From Aquificota bacterium (GTDB lineage: Bacteria > Aquificota > Aquificia > Aquificales > Aquificaceae): a stretch of 40,063 bases of DNA. Shown here one piece after another: positions 24,541 through 32,671 of this stretch. The notes under the pieces are model-generated. The model had not been told where the DNA came from. It did no database searches and worked only from the letters and a program-made list of their open reading frames with translations. The position numbers and the translations under genes are program-made. Numbering within the stretch: the stretch's first letter is position 1; each line of letters starts with the position of its first letter. The DNA lies in assembly GCA_030549905.1 (NCBI GenBank), contig JAUQQK010000014.1:1-40063 (forward strand), in the 5' to 3' direction.

Positions 24541-27321
24541 ATGTTCCCGCAGGAGTGGTGGAAAAGGGCTGAGGAAAAGGTGTATAACCTTCAAAGGGCA
24601 AAGGAAGGTCTGGAGGAAATGCTGAGAAATCATCCAGAGCCTGAAAGCCTTATAAATTACCTGAATGAAAGGCGCTTTATACTGCTTCTTGAACTTTTAG
24701 ACCAGTCAGAGTGTATAAGAAAGTTTCTAATAAACCATCCTGAAGACTTTCAAAAAACCATACCGGGGCTATGGTATGTCTTTAAGGATAAGCAAGCATA
24801 CTTAAAAGAGCTAAAGGCTCTTCTAAGCGATGGTATGTCGGATGAAGAATTTTCAAGAGTGTTAGCCTATTACAGGCATAGGGAGCTTATGAGGGTGCTG
24901 TCAAAGGAGATACTCGGAACCGCAAAGGTGCAGGATATCCTCCGGGAATACTCAGAACTGCCAGATGCCATGTTAGAGCTATGTTATGAAAGAGCCTTTT
25001 CTGAGGCGGTTGATAGGTATGGCAAACCCTTTGATGAGGAGGGCAATCCTGCGGAGGGTTGTATAATAGCCCTCGGGAAGCTTGGAAGCTATGAGTTAAA
25101 TTACTATTCAGACATTGACCTTATGTTCCTTCATTCCTCCGACAGAGGTCATGCGGGCAGGCTAACGCTTTCCGAGTTCTTCTCATGGGTCTTTCAAAAG
25201 GTTTTAAAACTCATGACCACCCAGACCTCAGAGGGAAAGCCTTACGAGACGGACCTTGACCTGAGACCCTTCGGCAAATCTGGACCCATAAGCATGTCCT
25301 TGAGAAGTGCGGAGCTTTACTATGAATCTTATGGTAGAACCTGGGAAAGGTTTGCCCTTTTAAGGGCAAGGTATTCCGCCGGGAGCGAAAGGCTTTACAG
25401 GGACTTTGAAAGGGATGTAAAAACACCCTTTGTATACAGAAAGTATGTGGATTACAGGGTGCTTGATGAGATAAGGCTTATAAAGTCCCAGATAGCCAGC
25501 GAGGCAAAGAAGAAGCTTTTAGGAAAGCATAATGTGAAAACGGGCGAGGGGGGTATAAGGGAGGTGGAGTTTGCTGTTCAGGCTCTTGTGCTTTTACTGG
25601 GAGGTAAGTTTCCCTACCTTCGGGAGAGCAACACCTTCAGGGCTATATGGCTTTTGAACCAGAAAGGGGTTTTCTCAAACGAAGAAGCCCTCTTCCTTGA
25701 AAGAGCCTACGAGTTTCTAAGAAGGCTTGAACATCGCATACAGCTTTCCACCTGCATACAGACGCAGAGCTTTTCTCAGCAGGAGGTCAAAAGGCTTGCC
25801 CTCTATATGGGTTTGAGGGAAGAGGACTTTCTTAAGCTATACAGAGAATACACTACGGGCGTAAGCCTTATATTCTCCAGCATTATGCCCTCTGAAAAGG
25901 AGGAGGAACTACAGCCTATTCAGAGAGCCCTTCTGAACGAAGATGTGCAAGAAGCCAAGGAAATACTTCTCAGCATGGGCTTTAAGGACCCCGTAAGAGC
26001 TTACAACATCCTGTCCAGCTACATAACAGGAAGGGAAGGCATAAAGCTATCTACTCAAGAAAAACAGGCATTTATTAGGCTACTGCCCCGTATTCTGGAG
26101 AGCATTTCACAAAGCATGGACCCAGATGAAACCCTTTCAAACTTTGATAAATTCTTCTCAAACCCCACAGGCAGGAAGGTAGTTTTAAGCCCCGCAAAGG
26201 AAGATATAAACAAAAAGCTATGTAAAGTTTTTTCTCTTTCCTCATACCTGTCCACTTTGATTAGCAGGTATCCAGACCTTGTGGAGGATTTCCTCACCCT
26301 CTATCAGGACTTTCCGGAGCTTGAGCAGTTTGAGGAAGAGTTTGAAAAGTATGAACAAACCTTGGGTTTAAGCAGAGAAGATTTATACAGACGTTTCAAG
26401 AGAGTATGGGAGATAAGAATAGCACTTATTTATCTACTTAAAAAGGAAGAAAGATTTGTAAAACTTTTAGAATTTTTTGAAAAAATGTCAGACCTTGCGG
26501 ACTTTATCCTTAGTAAGCTCTGGAAGGATTTTGACATAAACCATATGCTACTTATAGCCCTTGGTAAGTATGGAAGCAGGGAGCTTACCATCGGTTCGGA
26601 CCTGGACTTAGTTTTTGTATCTGAGGAAGAAAATCAAGAGAACACAAAAAAGGCTCAAGAGCTAATTATGTTTTTAACAAAACACACAAAAGAGGGATAT
26701 CTTTACGATGTGGATTTCAGGTTGAGACCTATGGGAAAGGCTGGACAGCTTGCTCCATCTTTACACTTTTATAAAGAGTATTTTCAAAACAATGCCCGCA
26801 CATGGGAAAGGATTGCATGGACAAGGGCGAGGTATTTAGCAGGAGAGGAAAGTCTGAGGGAGGAATTTGAGGAGCTTTTAAAGGACTTTCTTTTTGAAAA
26901 GCCCCTTGAAGCCAAAGAAAGAGAAGAAATTAGAGATATGAGGTTTTCCTTGGAAAAAATTGCAAAGAAAGGAAAAGGCTTAATAGACCTCAAGTTTGCC
27001 CCAGGTGGTCTGATAGATGGTGAGTTTATTATTCAGTATTACCTGCTTCTTGAAAGATTGAGAGAGCCCTCCATGATAAGAGCTTGCAAAAGGCTCTCAG
27101 AAAAACACAGCCTGCTTAGAGATGTATATGATGCTTATATGTTTTTAAGGCTTGTGGAAACAAGGTTGCGGCTCTCTAAGGAGAAGGCTGGCTCCGTCCT
27201 TGGACCGCAGGAGCTAAAAAGGGTGGCGAGCTCCTTGGGAATGCACTCAGAAGAACTGCAGGAGAGGATTATGGAAAGCATGAGGAGGCTGAGGGAGGCA
27301 TTCCTGGAGGTCTTTGATTAA
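24541..27321 (+). CDS. glnE: Glutamine synthetase adenylyltransferase/deadenylylase
   Basis: The 926-residue protein has two nucleotidyltransferase halves. The N-terminal half has ALGKLGSYELNYYSDIDLMF (acidic residues near 191-193), usually the deadenylylase. The C-terminal half has ALGKYGSRELTIGSDLDLVF (near 687-689), the adenylylase. Helical linker and C-terminal regions (KFAPGGLIDGEF) match GlnE. It turns glutamine synthetase down or up by AMP attachment or removal under PII control, linking nitrogen status to ammonia assimilation. Length is near the usual ~945. glnA and glnB are not in this window. The start is supported by a -10-like hexamer immediately upstream, but no ribosome site is seen. 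Confidence 0.94.
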   Translation: MFPQEWWKRAEEKVYNLQRAKEGLEEMLRNHPEPESLINYLNERRFILLLELLDQSECIRKFLINHPEDFQKTIPGLWYVFKDKQAYLKELKALLSDGMSDEEFSRVLAYYRHRELMRVLSKEILGTAKVQDILREYSELPDAMLELCYERAFSEAVDRYGKPFDEEGNPAEGCIIALGKLGSYELNYYSDIDLMFLHSSDRGHAGRLTLSEFFSWVFQKVLKLMTTQTSEGKPYETDLDLRPFGKSGPISMSLRSAELYYESYGRTWERFALLRARYSAGSERLYRDFERDVKTPFVYRKYVDYRVLDEIRLIKSQIASEAKKKLLGKHNVKTGEGGIREVEFAVQALVLLLGGKFPYLRESNTFRAIWLLNQKGVFSNEEALFLERAYEFLRRLEHRIQLSTCIQTQSFSQQEVKRLALYMGLREEDFLKLYREYTTGVSLIFSSIMPSEKEEELQPIQRALLNEDVQEAKEILLSMGFKDPVRAYNILSSYITGREGIKLSTQEKQAFIRLLPRILESISQSMDPDETLSNFDKFFSNPTGRKVVLSPAKEDINKKLCKVFSLSSYLSTLISRYPDLVEDFLTLYQDFPELEQFEEEFEKYEQTLGLSREDLYRRFKRVWEIRIALIYLLKKEERFVKLLEFFEKMSDLADFILSKLWKDFDINHMLLIALGKYGSRELTIGSDLDLVFVSEEENQENTKKAQELIMFLTKHTKEGYLYDVDFRLRPMGKAGQLAPSLHFYKEYFQNNARTWERIAWTRARYLAGEESLREEFEELLKDFLFEKPLEAKEREEIRDMRFSLEKIAKKGKGLIDLKFAPGGLIDGEFIIQYYLLLERLREPSMIRACKRLSEKHSLLRDVYDAYMFLRLVETRLRLSKEKAGSVLGPQELKRVASSLGMHSEELQERIMESMRRLREAFLEVFD

Positions 27322-27335
27322 CCTCCCTAAAGGTG

Positions 27336-28388
27336 TTAAACCTTCACTGAATACTTGGAGTGTTCAAAGGTTAGCTTGTATTTACTTATATGCTTCCCGC
27401 CCACCTCTGCTATAGGATACATAAACTCATTTATAGGCTCCTTATCGGATGTGGGGGGTTCAAGCATAAAGTCTCTTGCGTAGTTGAAGGCTATCCAGTG
27501 GGTATCCCAGCCACCGAACATGAAGTCTCTTACTTCCCTTACCTTCGGGTGGGTTATGTCTAACTTTTCCTCGAGTATAAGTTTTCTCACATCCGCCGGG
27601 TCTGCTGGTATCCACCTGCCAAGGTAAAACTCCGCTCTGCAGTGCTGTGCCTTTGTGGCATCGCCTTGCACGGAAGATATGCCTTTTGAAAGCTTTGAAG
27701 GTAATACCCTTATACCAAAGAGCTCTCTTGCAGGTATTCCTGAGGCTCTGCAGAGTGCAACGAATAGTGAGTTTATGTCTGTGCATTTTCCTCCAAAATA
27801 GCCAGTTTCAAGCATGCTTTTTACATCACCCACACCGCAACCTAAGACCTTGGGGTCTCTAAAGGTATTTTCAACAACCCATTCGTATATAGCCCTTACC
27901 TTGTCAAGGTCGCTTTTTTTGCCCTTTGTAATCCTATCTGCGTATTCTTTTACTATACCGTCTGTTTGTATATGCTGTGTGGGTTTTAAGAAGAAGGCTA
28001 TATCTTCAGGAAGGCTTGAGTTGTTTTTAGGTATTTTGTTAAAATCTACCCTGTCCCTCTCCCAGAACTCCACCTCAAAGCTTACACTTAGTTTTTTATT
28101 GGCGTTTCCCTTTTCAAACTCAGCGTAAAGTATGGGTGCTTTGTATGTTTTGTCCCTTGTTAAGGCAATGTACCTGTAGCTTCCTTCCACCTGCAGGCTG
28201 AGCAACTGCTGATAGTCTGTGTTCATGGGCACAGGAATCCACATCCTGACTGTATCCTCATAGGGTAGTTCTACAGAGTATGTTAGCCAGATTCTATGTC
28301 TTTCCTGCTTTGCATTACTTAGCCTAACAGGCAATGAACTCAGCAGTATGGAACCTGCTACACCTTTTATAAAAGTCCTCCTGTTCAT
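27336..28388 (-). CDS. Tat-exported transglutaminase-like protein
   Basis: The 350-residue protein has a twin-arginine signal (NRRTFIKG then a short hydrophobic stretch ending at about residue 26, LSNA), so it is folded before export to the periplasm. An N-terminal beta-rich region (30-150) precedes a transglutaminase/protease-like core. The likely catalytic triad is Cys near 202 (GGKCTDINSLFVALCRASGIPAR cut as GGKCTDINSLF), His near 247 (QHCRAEFYLG) and Asp near 262 (PADPADV). The family includes peptidases, cyclases and inactive forms; substrate unknown. It follows gltX on the same strand after 154 bp with its own putative leader, so independent transcription is likely. Its 3' end faces that of glnE, 14 bp away. 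Confidence 0.85.
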   Translation of the reverse strand: MNRRTFIKGVAGSILLSSLPVRLSNAKQERHRIWLTYSVELPYEDTVRMWIPVPMNTDYQQLLSLQVEGSYRYIALTRDKTYKAPILYAEFEKGNANKKLSVSFEVEFWERDRVDFNKIPKNNSSLPEDIAFFLKPTQHIQTDGIVKEYADRITKGKKSDLDKVRAIYEWVVENTFRDPKVLGCGVGDVKSMLETGYFGGKCTDINSLFVALCRASGIPARELFGIRVLPSKLSKGISSVQGDATKAQHCRAEFYLGRWIPADPADVRKLILEEKLDITHPKVREVRDFMFGGWDTHWIAFNYARDFMLEPPTSDKEPINEFMYPIAEVGGKHISKYKLTFEHSKYSVKV

Positions 28389-28390
28389 GT

Positions 28391-28407
28391 TTGCACCTCC
28401 AGTGCAA
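28391..28407 (-). promoter_or_regulatory. Hairpin enclosing the ribosome-binding site of the Tat protein gene
   Basis: On the minus-strand mRNA TTGCAC-TGGAG-GTGCAA is a 6-bp perfect stem with a 5-nt loop. Most of the Shine-Dalgarno (GGAG, with the following G in the stem) sits in this hairpin, 3 nt before the ATG. It could limit translation when folded and open at high temperature. Confidence 0.4.
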
Positions 28408-28501
28408 TATTTTTCTCAGGATGGTAATATAACCCTGTTTTGTCTTTGAATCATTAGAAAATTTCTAACCAAGCCTTACTTATTTTTTGAAAAGTTCAAG
28501 C

Positions 28502-28527
28502 AAAATCTTACAGATGGGGAAGATTTT
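28502..28527 (-). terminator. Possible weak terminator after gltX
   Basis: AAAATCTT (28502-28509) and AAGATTTT (28520-28527) are perfect inverted copies around a 10-nt centre. On minus the hairpin ends in TTTT about 16 nt after the gltX stop. The stem is AT-rich, so it would be weak at high temperature. Confidence 0.35.
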
Positions 28528-28542
28528 CATGCTTTATGCCCA

Positions 28543-29958
28543 TCAAAAACGTCCAAGAGCTCTGACAATTCTCTTTATAACCTTCTCCTTTGGCATCACA
28601 TCGCATATTATATCCACACCCACGCCTTCTAACTCACCCGTAAGGCTTGCTCTAAGGGTATGCCATACATCCTTTGCCTTTAGGTTTAGCTCCTTTTGTA
28701 TTTCCTTTGCCAGCTCTTTTACCACCTGACCGCTAAGGTTGTCCCTTTCCTGCAGTTTATGCAAGAAAAGCTCAAGCACCCTTCTGGAGTTTTCATTCTC
28801 AAGCAGGGATATTGCCTCCTGGCTATAAGATACCTCTTCTACGAAAAAGACCTTAAGCCTTTCCACACCTTCTTTAAGAGTTTCAAAGGAGTCTCTTGTC
28901 TTTTCCAGCACTTTCCTTACATAGTCCTTTTCCGCAGATAGTCCCTCCCTTTCAAGGAAGGGCATAAACTCTTCCACAAGCCTGTCAAGGCTCAGCACTT
29001 CCCTTATATAGACGCCGTTCAGCCAGCGTAGTTTTTCCTTGCTAAAGACCGCAGGAGAAGAATTGACATCTTCAAGTCTGAAGAGTTCTATAAGCTCTTC
29101 TTTTGAAAAAATTTCCCTCTCTGTGTTGGGTGGGCTCCATCCAAGCAGGCAAAGATAGTTAAAGAGAGCTTCTGGGAAGTATCCCTCTTCTCTGTAGTTT
29201 CTGACAGAAACAGCACCGTGTCTTTTGGATAGCTTACTCCTGTCTTCGCCGAGGATTACAGGTAGGTGGGCAAATTTAGGCACCTGAAAGCCTAAGGCTT
29301 CGTATATGAGTATCTGCTTTGGTGTGTTGGGTATGTGGTCTTCACCTCTTATTACATGGGTGACGCCCATCAAGGCATCGTCTATCACCACCACAAAGTT
29401 ATAGGTGGGACTGCCATCGCTCCTGACAATAACAAAGTCTCCAAAGTCATCCACCTTTATGGATATGGCTCCCTTTATAAGGTCTTCAAAGACCACCACC
29501 CTCCCGTCTGGCACTTTAAAGCGTATGGTAAAGGGCTTGCCCTCCCTCTTGAAAGCCTCCACCTCTTCCTTGCTCAAGAGCCTGCACTTGCCCGAATACC
29601 TGTAGGGTATGCCCTTCTTCTCTGCCTCCTCTCTTTCTTTTTCCAGCTCCTCTACCGTGCAGAAGCATGGGTAGGCATGACCGTTGTCTAAAAGCTTCTG
29701 GGCATACTCCCTGTATATGTCAAACCTCTCCGACTGTCTGTAAAACTCGTCCCACTCAAGACCAAGCCATTTCAGGTCTTCAAGGAGCATTTCCTCAAAC
29801 TCTTTTGTGGAACGTTCCCTGTCCGTGTCCTCTATACGCAGGATGAACTTTCCTCTGTGGTGTCTTGCAAAGAGGTAGGCAAAGATGGCGGTTCTGGCGT
29901 TTCCAAGATGCAGGTATCCTGTGGGGCTTGGAGCAAAGCGTGAGACAACCATATGCAT
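28543..29958 (-). CDS. gltX: Glutamyl-tRNA synthetase
   Basis: The 471-residue class I aminoacyl-tRNA synthetase attaches glutamate to tRNA(Glu). It shows the HIGH-type motif FAPSPTGYLHLGNART (8-23), the KMSKS-type motif SKLSKRHG, an RGEDHIPNTPKQI segment, and a Cys set (CFC ... C near 98-126) that fits a zinc site. Its C-terminal helical anticodon domain is complete. Starts at Met1 and Met3 (29952) are both possible. It begins 1 nt after the nth stop, so the two are co-transcribed. Whether it also charges tRNA(Gln) (non-discriminating, with GatCAB) cannot be told from sequence. Confidence 0.95.
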   Translation of the reverse strand: MHMVVSRFAPSPTGYLHLGNARTAIFAYLFARHHRGKFILRIEDTDRERSTKEFEEMLLEDLKWLGLEWDEFYRQSERFDIYREYAQKLLDNGHAYPCFCTVEELEKEREEAEKKGIPYRYSGKCRLLSKEEVEAFKREGKPFTIRFKVPDGRVVVFEDLIKGAISIKVDDFGDFVIVRSDGSPTYNFVVVIDDALMGVTHVIRGEDHIPNTPKQILIYEALGFQVPKFAHLPVILGEDRSKLSKRHGAVSVRNYREEGYFPEALFNYLCLLGWSPPNTEREIFSKEELIELFRLEDVNSSPAVFSKEKLRWLNGVYIREVLSLDRLVEEFMPFLEREGLSAEKDYVRKVLEKTRDSFETLKEGVERLKVFFVEEVSYSQEAISLLENENSRRVLELFLHKLQERDNLSGQVVKELAKEIQKELNLKAKDVWHTLRASLTGELEGVGVDIICDVMPKEKVIKRIVRALGRF

Positions 29959-29959
29959 A

Positions 29960-30610
29960 TTATAGCCTGAGCCTGTAGTAATCGCACCACTCTTTTACAG
30001 GGCATTCACCACACCTTGGCTTTACGGGTTTGCATATGGTCTGACCAAAGGCTACAAGAAGCCTGTTATAATCCCTTCTGTATTCTGGTGGTATTAGTTC
30101 CATCAAAACCCTTTCTGTTTCCTCGGGTTTTTTTGTCTTTACAAGCCCCCACCGATTGCTTATCCTGTGCACATGAGTATCCACCGCTATAACGGGTCTG
30201 TTATAGCCCTCCGCAAGCACTATGTTTGCTACTTTTCTGCCCACGCCCTTAAGCCTCAGGAGGTCTTCCATATTGTCTGGCACTTTTCCACCAAACTCTT
30301 CTAAAAGCTGTCTTGCCAGCTCCTTAAGGTGCTTTGCCTTGTTTTTATAAAAGCCTACAGGAAATATGAGCCTTTGAAGCTCCTCAAGGCTTATTTCTAA
30401 GAGGTCTTCCGGTCCCTTTATCTTTTCTAAAAACCTTCTGCATACCTCTGCGGTGGTCTCATCCTTAGTCCTTGTGGATAACAAGGCACAGACGAGGGCT
30501 GTGAAGGGGTTTTTTGTTTTCTGGGCTATTAGCTTTACTATGGGCGCATGCCATTTTGGGTATTCCTGCCTTAGAACTTCAAGCGCCTGTTGAAGGTCCT
30601 CACTTTTCAT
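29960..30610 (-). CDS. nth: Endonuclease III, DNA glycosylase/AP lyase
   Basis: The 216-residue HhH-GPD glycosylase removes oxidised pyrimidines in base-excision repair. The helix-hairpin-helix LKGVGRKVANIVL contains the catalytic Lys121. The second catalytic residue is Asp144 (AVDTHVHRISNRWGL). Four C-terminal cysteines, C-x6-C-x2-C-x5-C (CKPVKPRCGECPVKEWC), bind the [4Fe-4S] cluster. Length equals the E. coli enzyme. TAGAAT lies 8 nt before the ATG with no ribosome site, again suggesting a leaderless mRNA. gltX follows directly. Confidence 0.95.
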   Translation of the reverse strand: MKSEDLQQALEVLRQEYPKWHAPIVKLIAQKTKNPFTALVCALLSTRTKDETTAEVCRRFLEKIKGPEDLLEISLEELQRLIFPVGFYKNKAKHLKELARQLLEEFGGKVPDNMEDLLRLKGVGRKVANIVLAEGYNRPVIAVDTHVHRISNRWGLVKTKKPEETERVLMELIPPEYRRDYNRLLVAFGQTICKPVKPRCGECPVKEWCDYYRLRL

Positions 30611-30618
30611 AGCCTTTT

Positions 30619-30624
30619 ATTCTA
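30619..30624 (-). promoter_or_regulatory. -10 element of nth-gltX
   Basis: TAGAAT on minus (30624-30619), 8 nt before the nth ATG; the -35 match is poor. The plus-strand SYLF gene starts about 56 bp away in the opposite direction. Confidence 0.4.
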
Positions 30625-30665
30625 ACAGAGCTTTTCCCAGCATAAAATTATCAATGGAGGTTGAC

Positions 30666-31299
30666 ATGGTAAGGTTTATTCTTGTAGTGCTTTTAACAGG
30701 ACGTGGATAAGCTTGTGGAGGATTCCGCCAGCGTTATAAATGAACTTAAGAATGATGAGGAAAAGATACCCATTGACTTATTGAAGAGAGCAAAGGGTGT
30801 TATTGTATGCCCTGGGCTTATAAAAGGTGCCTTTATTGTAGGTGCGGGTGGGGGTAGCTGTGTAGTTAGCTATAGAAACCAGAAAAGCGGTAGCTGGAGT
30901 GCTCCAGCCTTTTATAAGATAATTCAAGCTTCTGTTGGTTTTCAGCTTGGTGTGGAAGCAATTGACCTACTTCTGGTTATTAACACAGACAGGGGTATGA
31001 GGAGCCTAATAAAAAGTAAGGTAAAGTTGGGTGCGGATGCTTCTGTAGCTGCAGGTCCTGTGGGAAGGAGTGCCTCAGCATCAACAGATGTGGTCCTAAA
31101 GGCGGATATATATTCCTATTCCAAGGCTAAGGGCATTTTTGCTGGTGTTTCGTTGCAGGGCGCGATTCTTGTGCCAGATGGGGAATCTATTAGGATATAC
31201 TACGGAAAGGACTTAAACCCTTCGGAAATTTTATTCGGAAATCTTCATGCTCCAGCCTCAGCACTTAAGTTTTTAGATGCTCTAAGAGGGTTGAGGTAG
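30666..31299 (+). pseudogene. SYLF (Ysc84/DUF500) lipid-binding domain protein, signal peptide out of frame
   Basis: From GTG 30703 a 198-residue SYLF domain is open, starting DKLVEDSASVINELK. It has VIVCPGLIKGAFIVGAGGGSCVV, SAPAFYKIIQASVGFQLGVEAIDLLLVI and AGPVGRSASASTDV, all family hallmarks. Family members are usually exported and bind lipid or envelope. A perfect ribosome site (GGAGG, 30656-30660) and ATG 30666 begin a signal-like MVRFILVVLLTG, but that frame stops at 30708-30710. The SYLF frame is +1 to it and has a TAA at 30694-30696. So either the gene is frame-shifted (pseudogene, sequencing error or phase switch) or the SYLF part starts at GTG without a signal. The domain itself looks undamaged. 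Its 3' end overlaps the MFS gene by 18 bp. Confidence 0.6.
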
Positions 31300-32463
31300 T
31301 TTAATCTTAAGGAGTATTAGCACTCCGAGAAGCTGTGCAATTACACTAAAGAGGATTAAATAATTCAGAGAATATTCATAAAGCATGCCAGCCAGCAACC
31401 CTCCCATGAAAAGGCTGGCTCCATAGAAAAAGTGGAATAAACCGTAAGCACTGCCTCTTGCGGATGCTGATGACAGCTTTGCCACTGCAGACCTCATTAT
31501 GGATTCCTGCACGCCCATGGCTATGCCCCACAGGAGAACTGCCATGTGGGGTTGGTTAAAGTAAAGCAAGAGAGGGGCTGCAAATATTCCAGGCAGTAGC
31601 CCAAGCACAAGTGCATAAAAGCCTGCCCTGTCAAAGAGGTAGCCAAAGAAAAGTGCGGAGAGGGCGTCCACTGCCATGGCAAGGGCAAAAAGCAGTGCCA
31701 CCTGATAGCTGGAAAGCCCAAGGCCCTTTTCCATATAGTAGCCTATGAGGGGAAACTGCAGAAAACCAAGCCCCACGAGGAAGGAGGCAAAAAGATAAGC
31801 GTAAAAGCCACTTTTTACTTCAAGCCTTCTGCTTACGCTTGCAGGTGGAGAAACCTCATTCTGGTAGAGGTTTTTTGCATAAAGGAGGAGAGAGAGGGCA
31901 AGAAGGGCTGGCAGGAAAAGGAATAAAAAGGCAGTTTGATACCCGAAGCCCAAAAAGAGAACCAGGCTGACCGCAAGGGGTCCTGAAAGGGCACCAAGCT
32001 GGTCTAAAAATTCATGCAGTCCAAAGCCTTTCCCGTGCCCGACCTGTGCTGTAGCCTGAGAAAGGAGTGTATCCCTTGAAGGTGTTCTGATGCCTTTTCC
32101 TGCCCTCTCAAGGAAGACCAAAAGCCCCGCAAACTGCCAGCTCTTTGCAAAGCCAAGAAGGGGAACAGAAAGTAAGTTAAGGGCATATCCAAAGAGAGTA
32201 AAGCCCCAGTAAAGCCTCAGCCTGTCAGACAGAAATCCTCCCAGAAGTCTTAGCCAGTAGCCCGCAAGCTCAGAAAGACCAGATATGAAGCTTACTGTGA
32301 AGGCGGAGGCGCCCAGAAAAGCAAGGTAGGGACCTATGATGCCCTTTGCACCCTCATAGGTAAAGTCAGAAAGAAGACTTACAAAGCCCATCAGAAATAT
32401 GAACCTGTAAGCCCTTCCCTTACCCCACATCAAATTCTTCCACCTCTCCCAGAACTTCCACAC
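31282..32463 (-). CDS. Major facilitator superfamily transporter
   Basis: The 393-residue protein has about twelve membrane helices and MFS loop signatures: GGFLSDRLRLYWGF after TM2 and RAGKGIRTPSRDTLLSQA between TM4 and TM5. A central cytoplasmic loop near 200 separates the halves. The substrate is unknown. Its start overlaps the DUF4911-like gene by 44 nt and that gene overlaps dnaX by 47 nt, so all three should be one transcript. The upstream segment (MWKFWERWKNLMWGKG) is within the overlap. A later Met at residue 12 would shorten the overlap to about 11 nt and is a reasonable alternative start. Confidence 0.85.
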   Translation of the reverse strand: MWKFWERWKNLMWGKGRAYRFIFLMGFVSLLSDFTYEGAKGIIGPYLAFLGASAFTVSFISGLSELAGYWLRLLGGFLSDRLRLYWGFTLFGYALNLLSVPLLGFAKSWQFAGLLVFLERAGKGIRTPSRDTLLSQATAQVGHGKGFGLHEFLDQLGALSGPLAVSLVLFLGFGYQTAFLFLFLPALLALSLLLYAKNLYQNEVSPPASVSRRLEVKSGFYAYLFASFLVGLGFLQFPLIGYYMEKGLGLSSYQVALLFALAMAVDALSALFFGYLFDRAGFYALVLGLLPGIFAAPLLLYFNQPHMAVLLWGIAMGVQESIMRSAVAKLSSASARGSAYGLFHFFYGASLFMGGLLAGMLYEYSLNYLILFSVIAQLLGVLILLKIKLPQPS

Positions 32464-32671
32464 CCTCTATATGCTTTTTTATATTATCCAGAAGAGGTAA
32501 AAGCTCTTCAAAAGTGTCTGGCGTGGCTATAAGATATACCTCCTCCGAAGACCTTTCCTTAGTTCTTACTATTGCCCTTCTTCCTGCACCGTCCACGATA
32601 GCACTAAACAGACCTATTAACCTCTTAGGCACTTTGACCAGAAGAACCCTTGCCCTTACCTCTTTTTTCAT
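32420..32671 (-). CDS. Small DUF4911-like protein
   Basis: The 83-residue protein of predicted alpha/beta fold has beta strand RARVLLVKVP, helix RLIGLFSAIVDGAG, strand AIVRTK, strand EEVYLIATP, then a helix EELLPLLDNIKKHIEG and an acidic tail. This pattern and the RLIGLFSAIVDG segment resemble DUF4911, small proteins often found next to DNA replication or RNA genes; function is not known. It overlaps the 3' end of dnaX by 47 nt in another frame and the MFS gene by 44 nt. It may be translated by coupling. Confidence 0.65.
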   Translation of the reverse strand: MKKEVRARVLLVKVPKRLIGLFSAIVDGAGRRAIVRTKERSSEEVYLIATPDTFEELLPLLDNIKKHIEGVEVLGEVEEFDVG

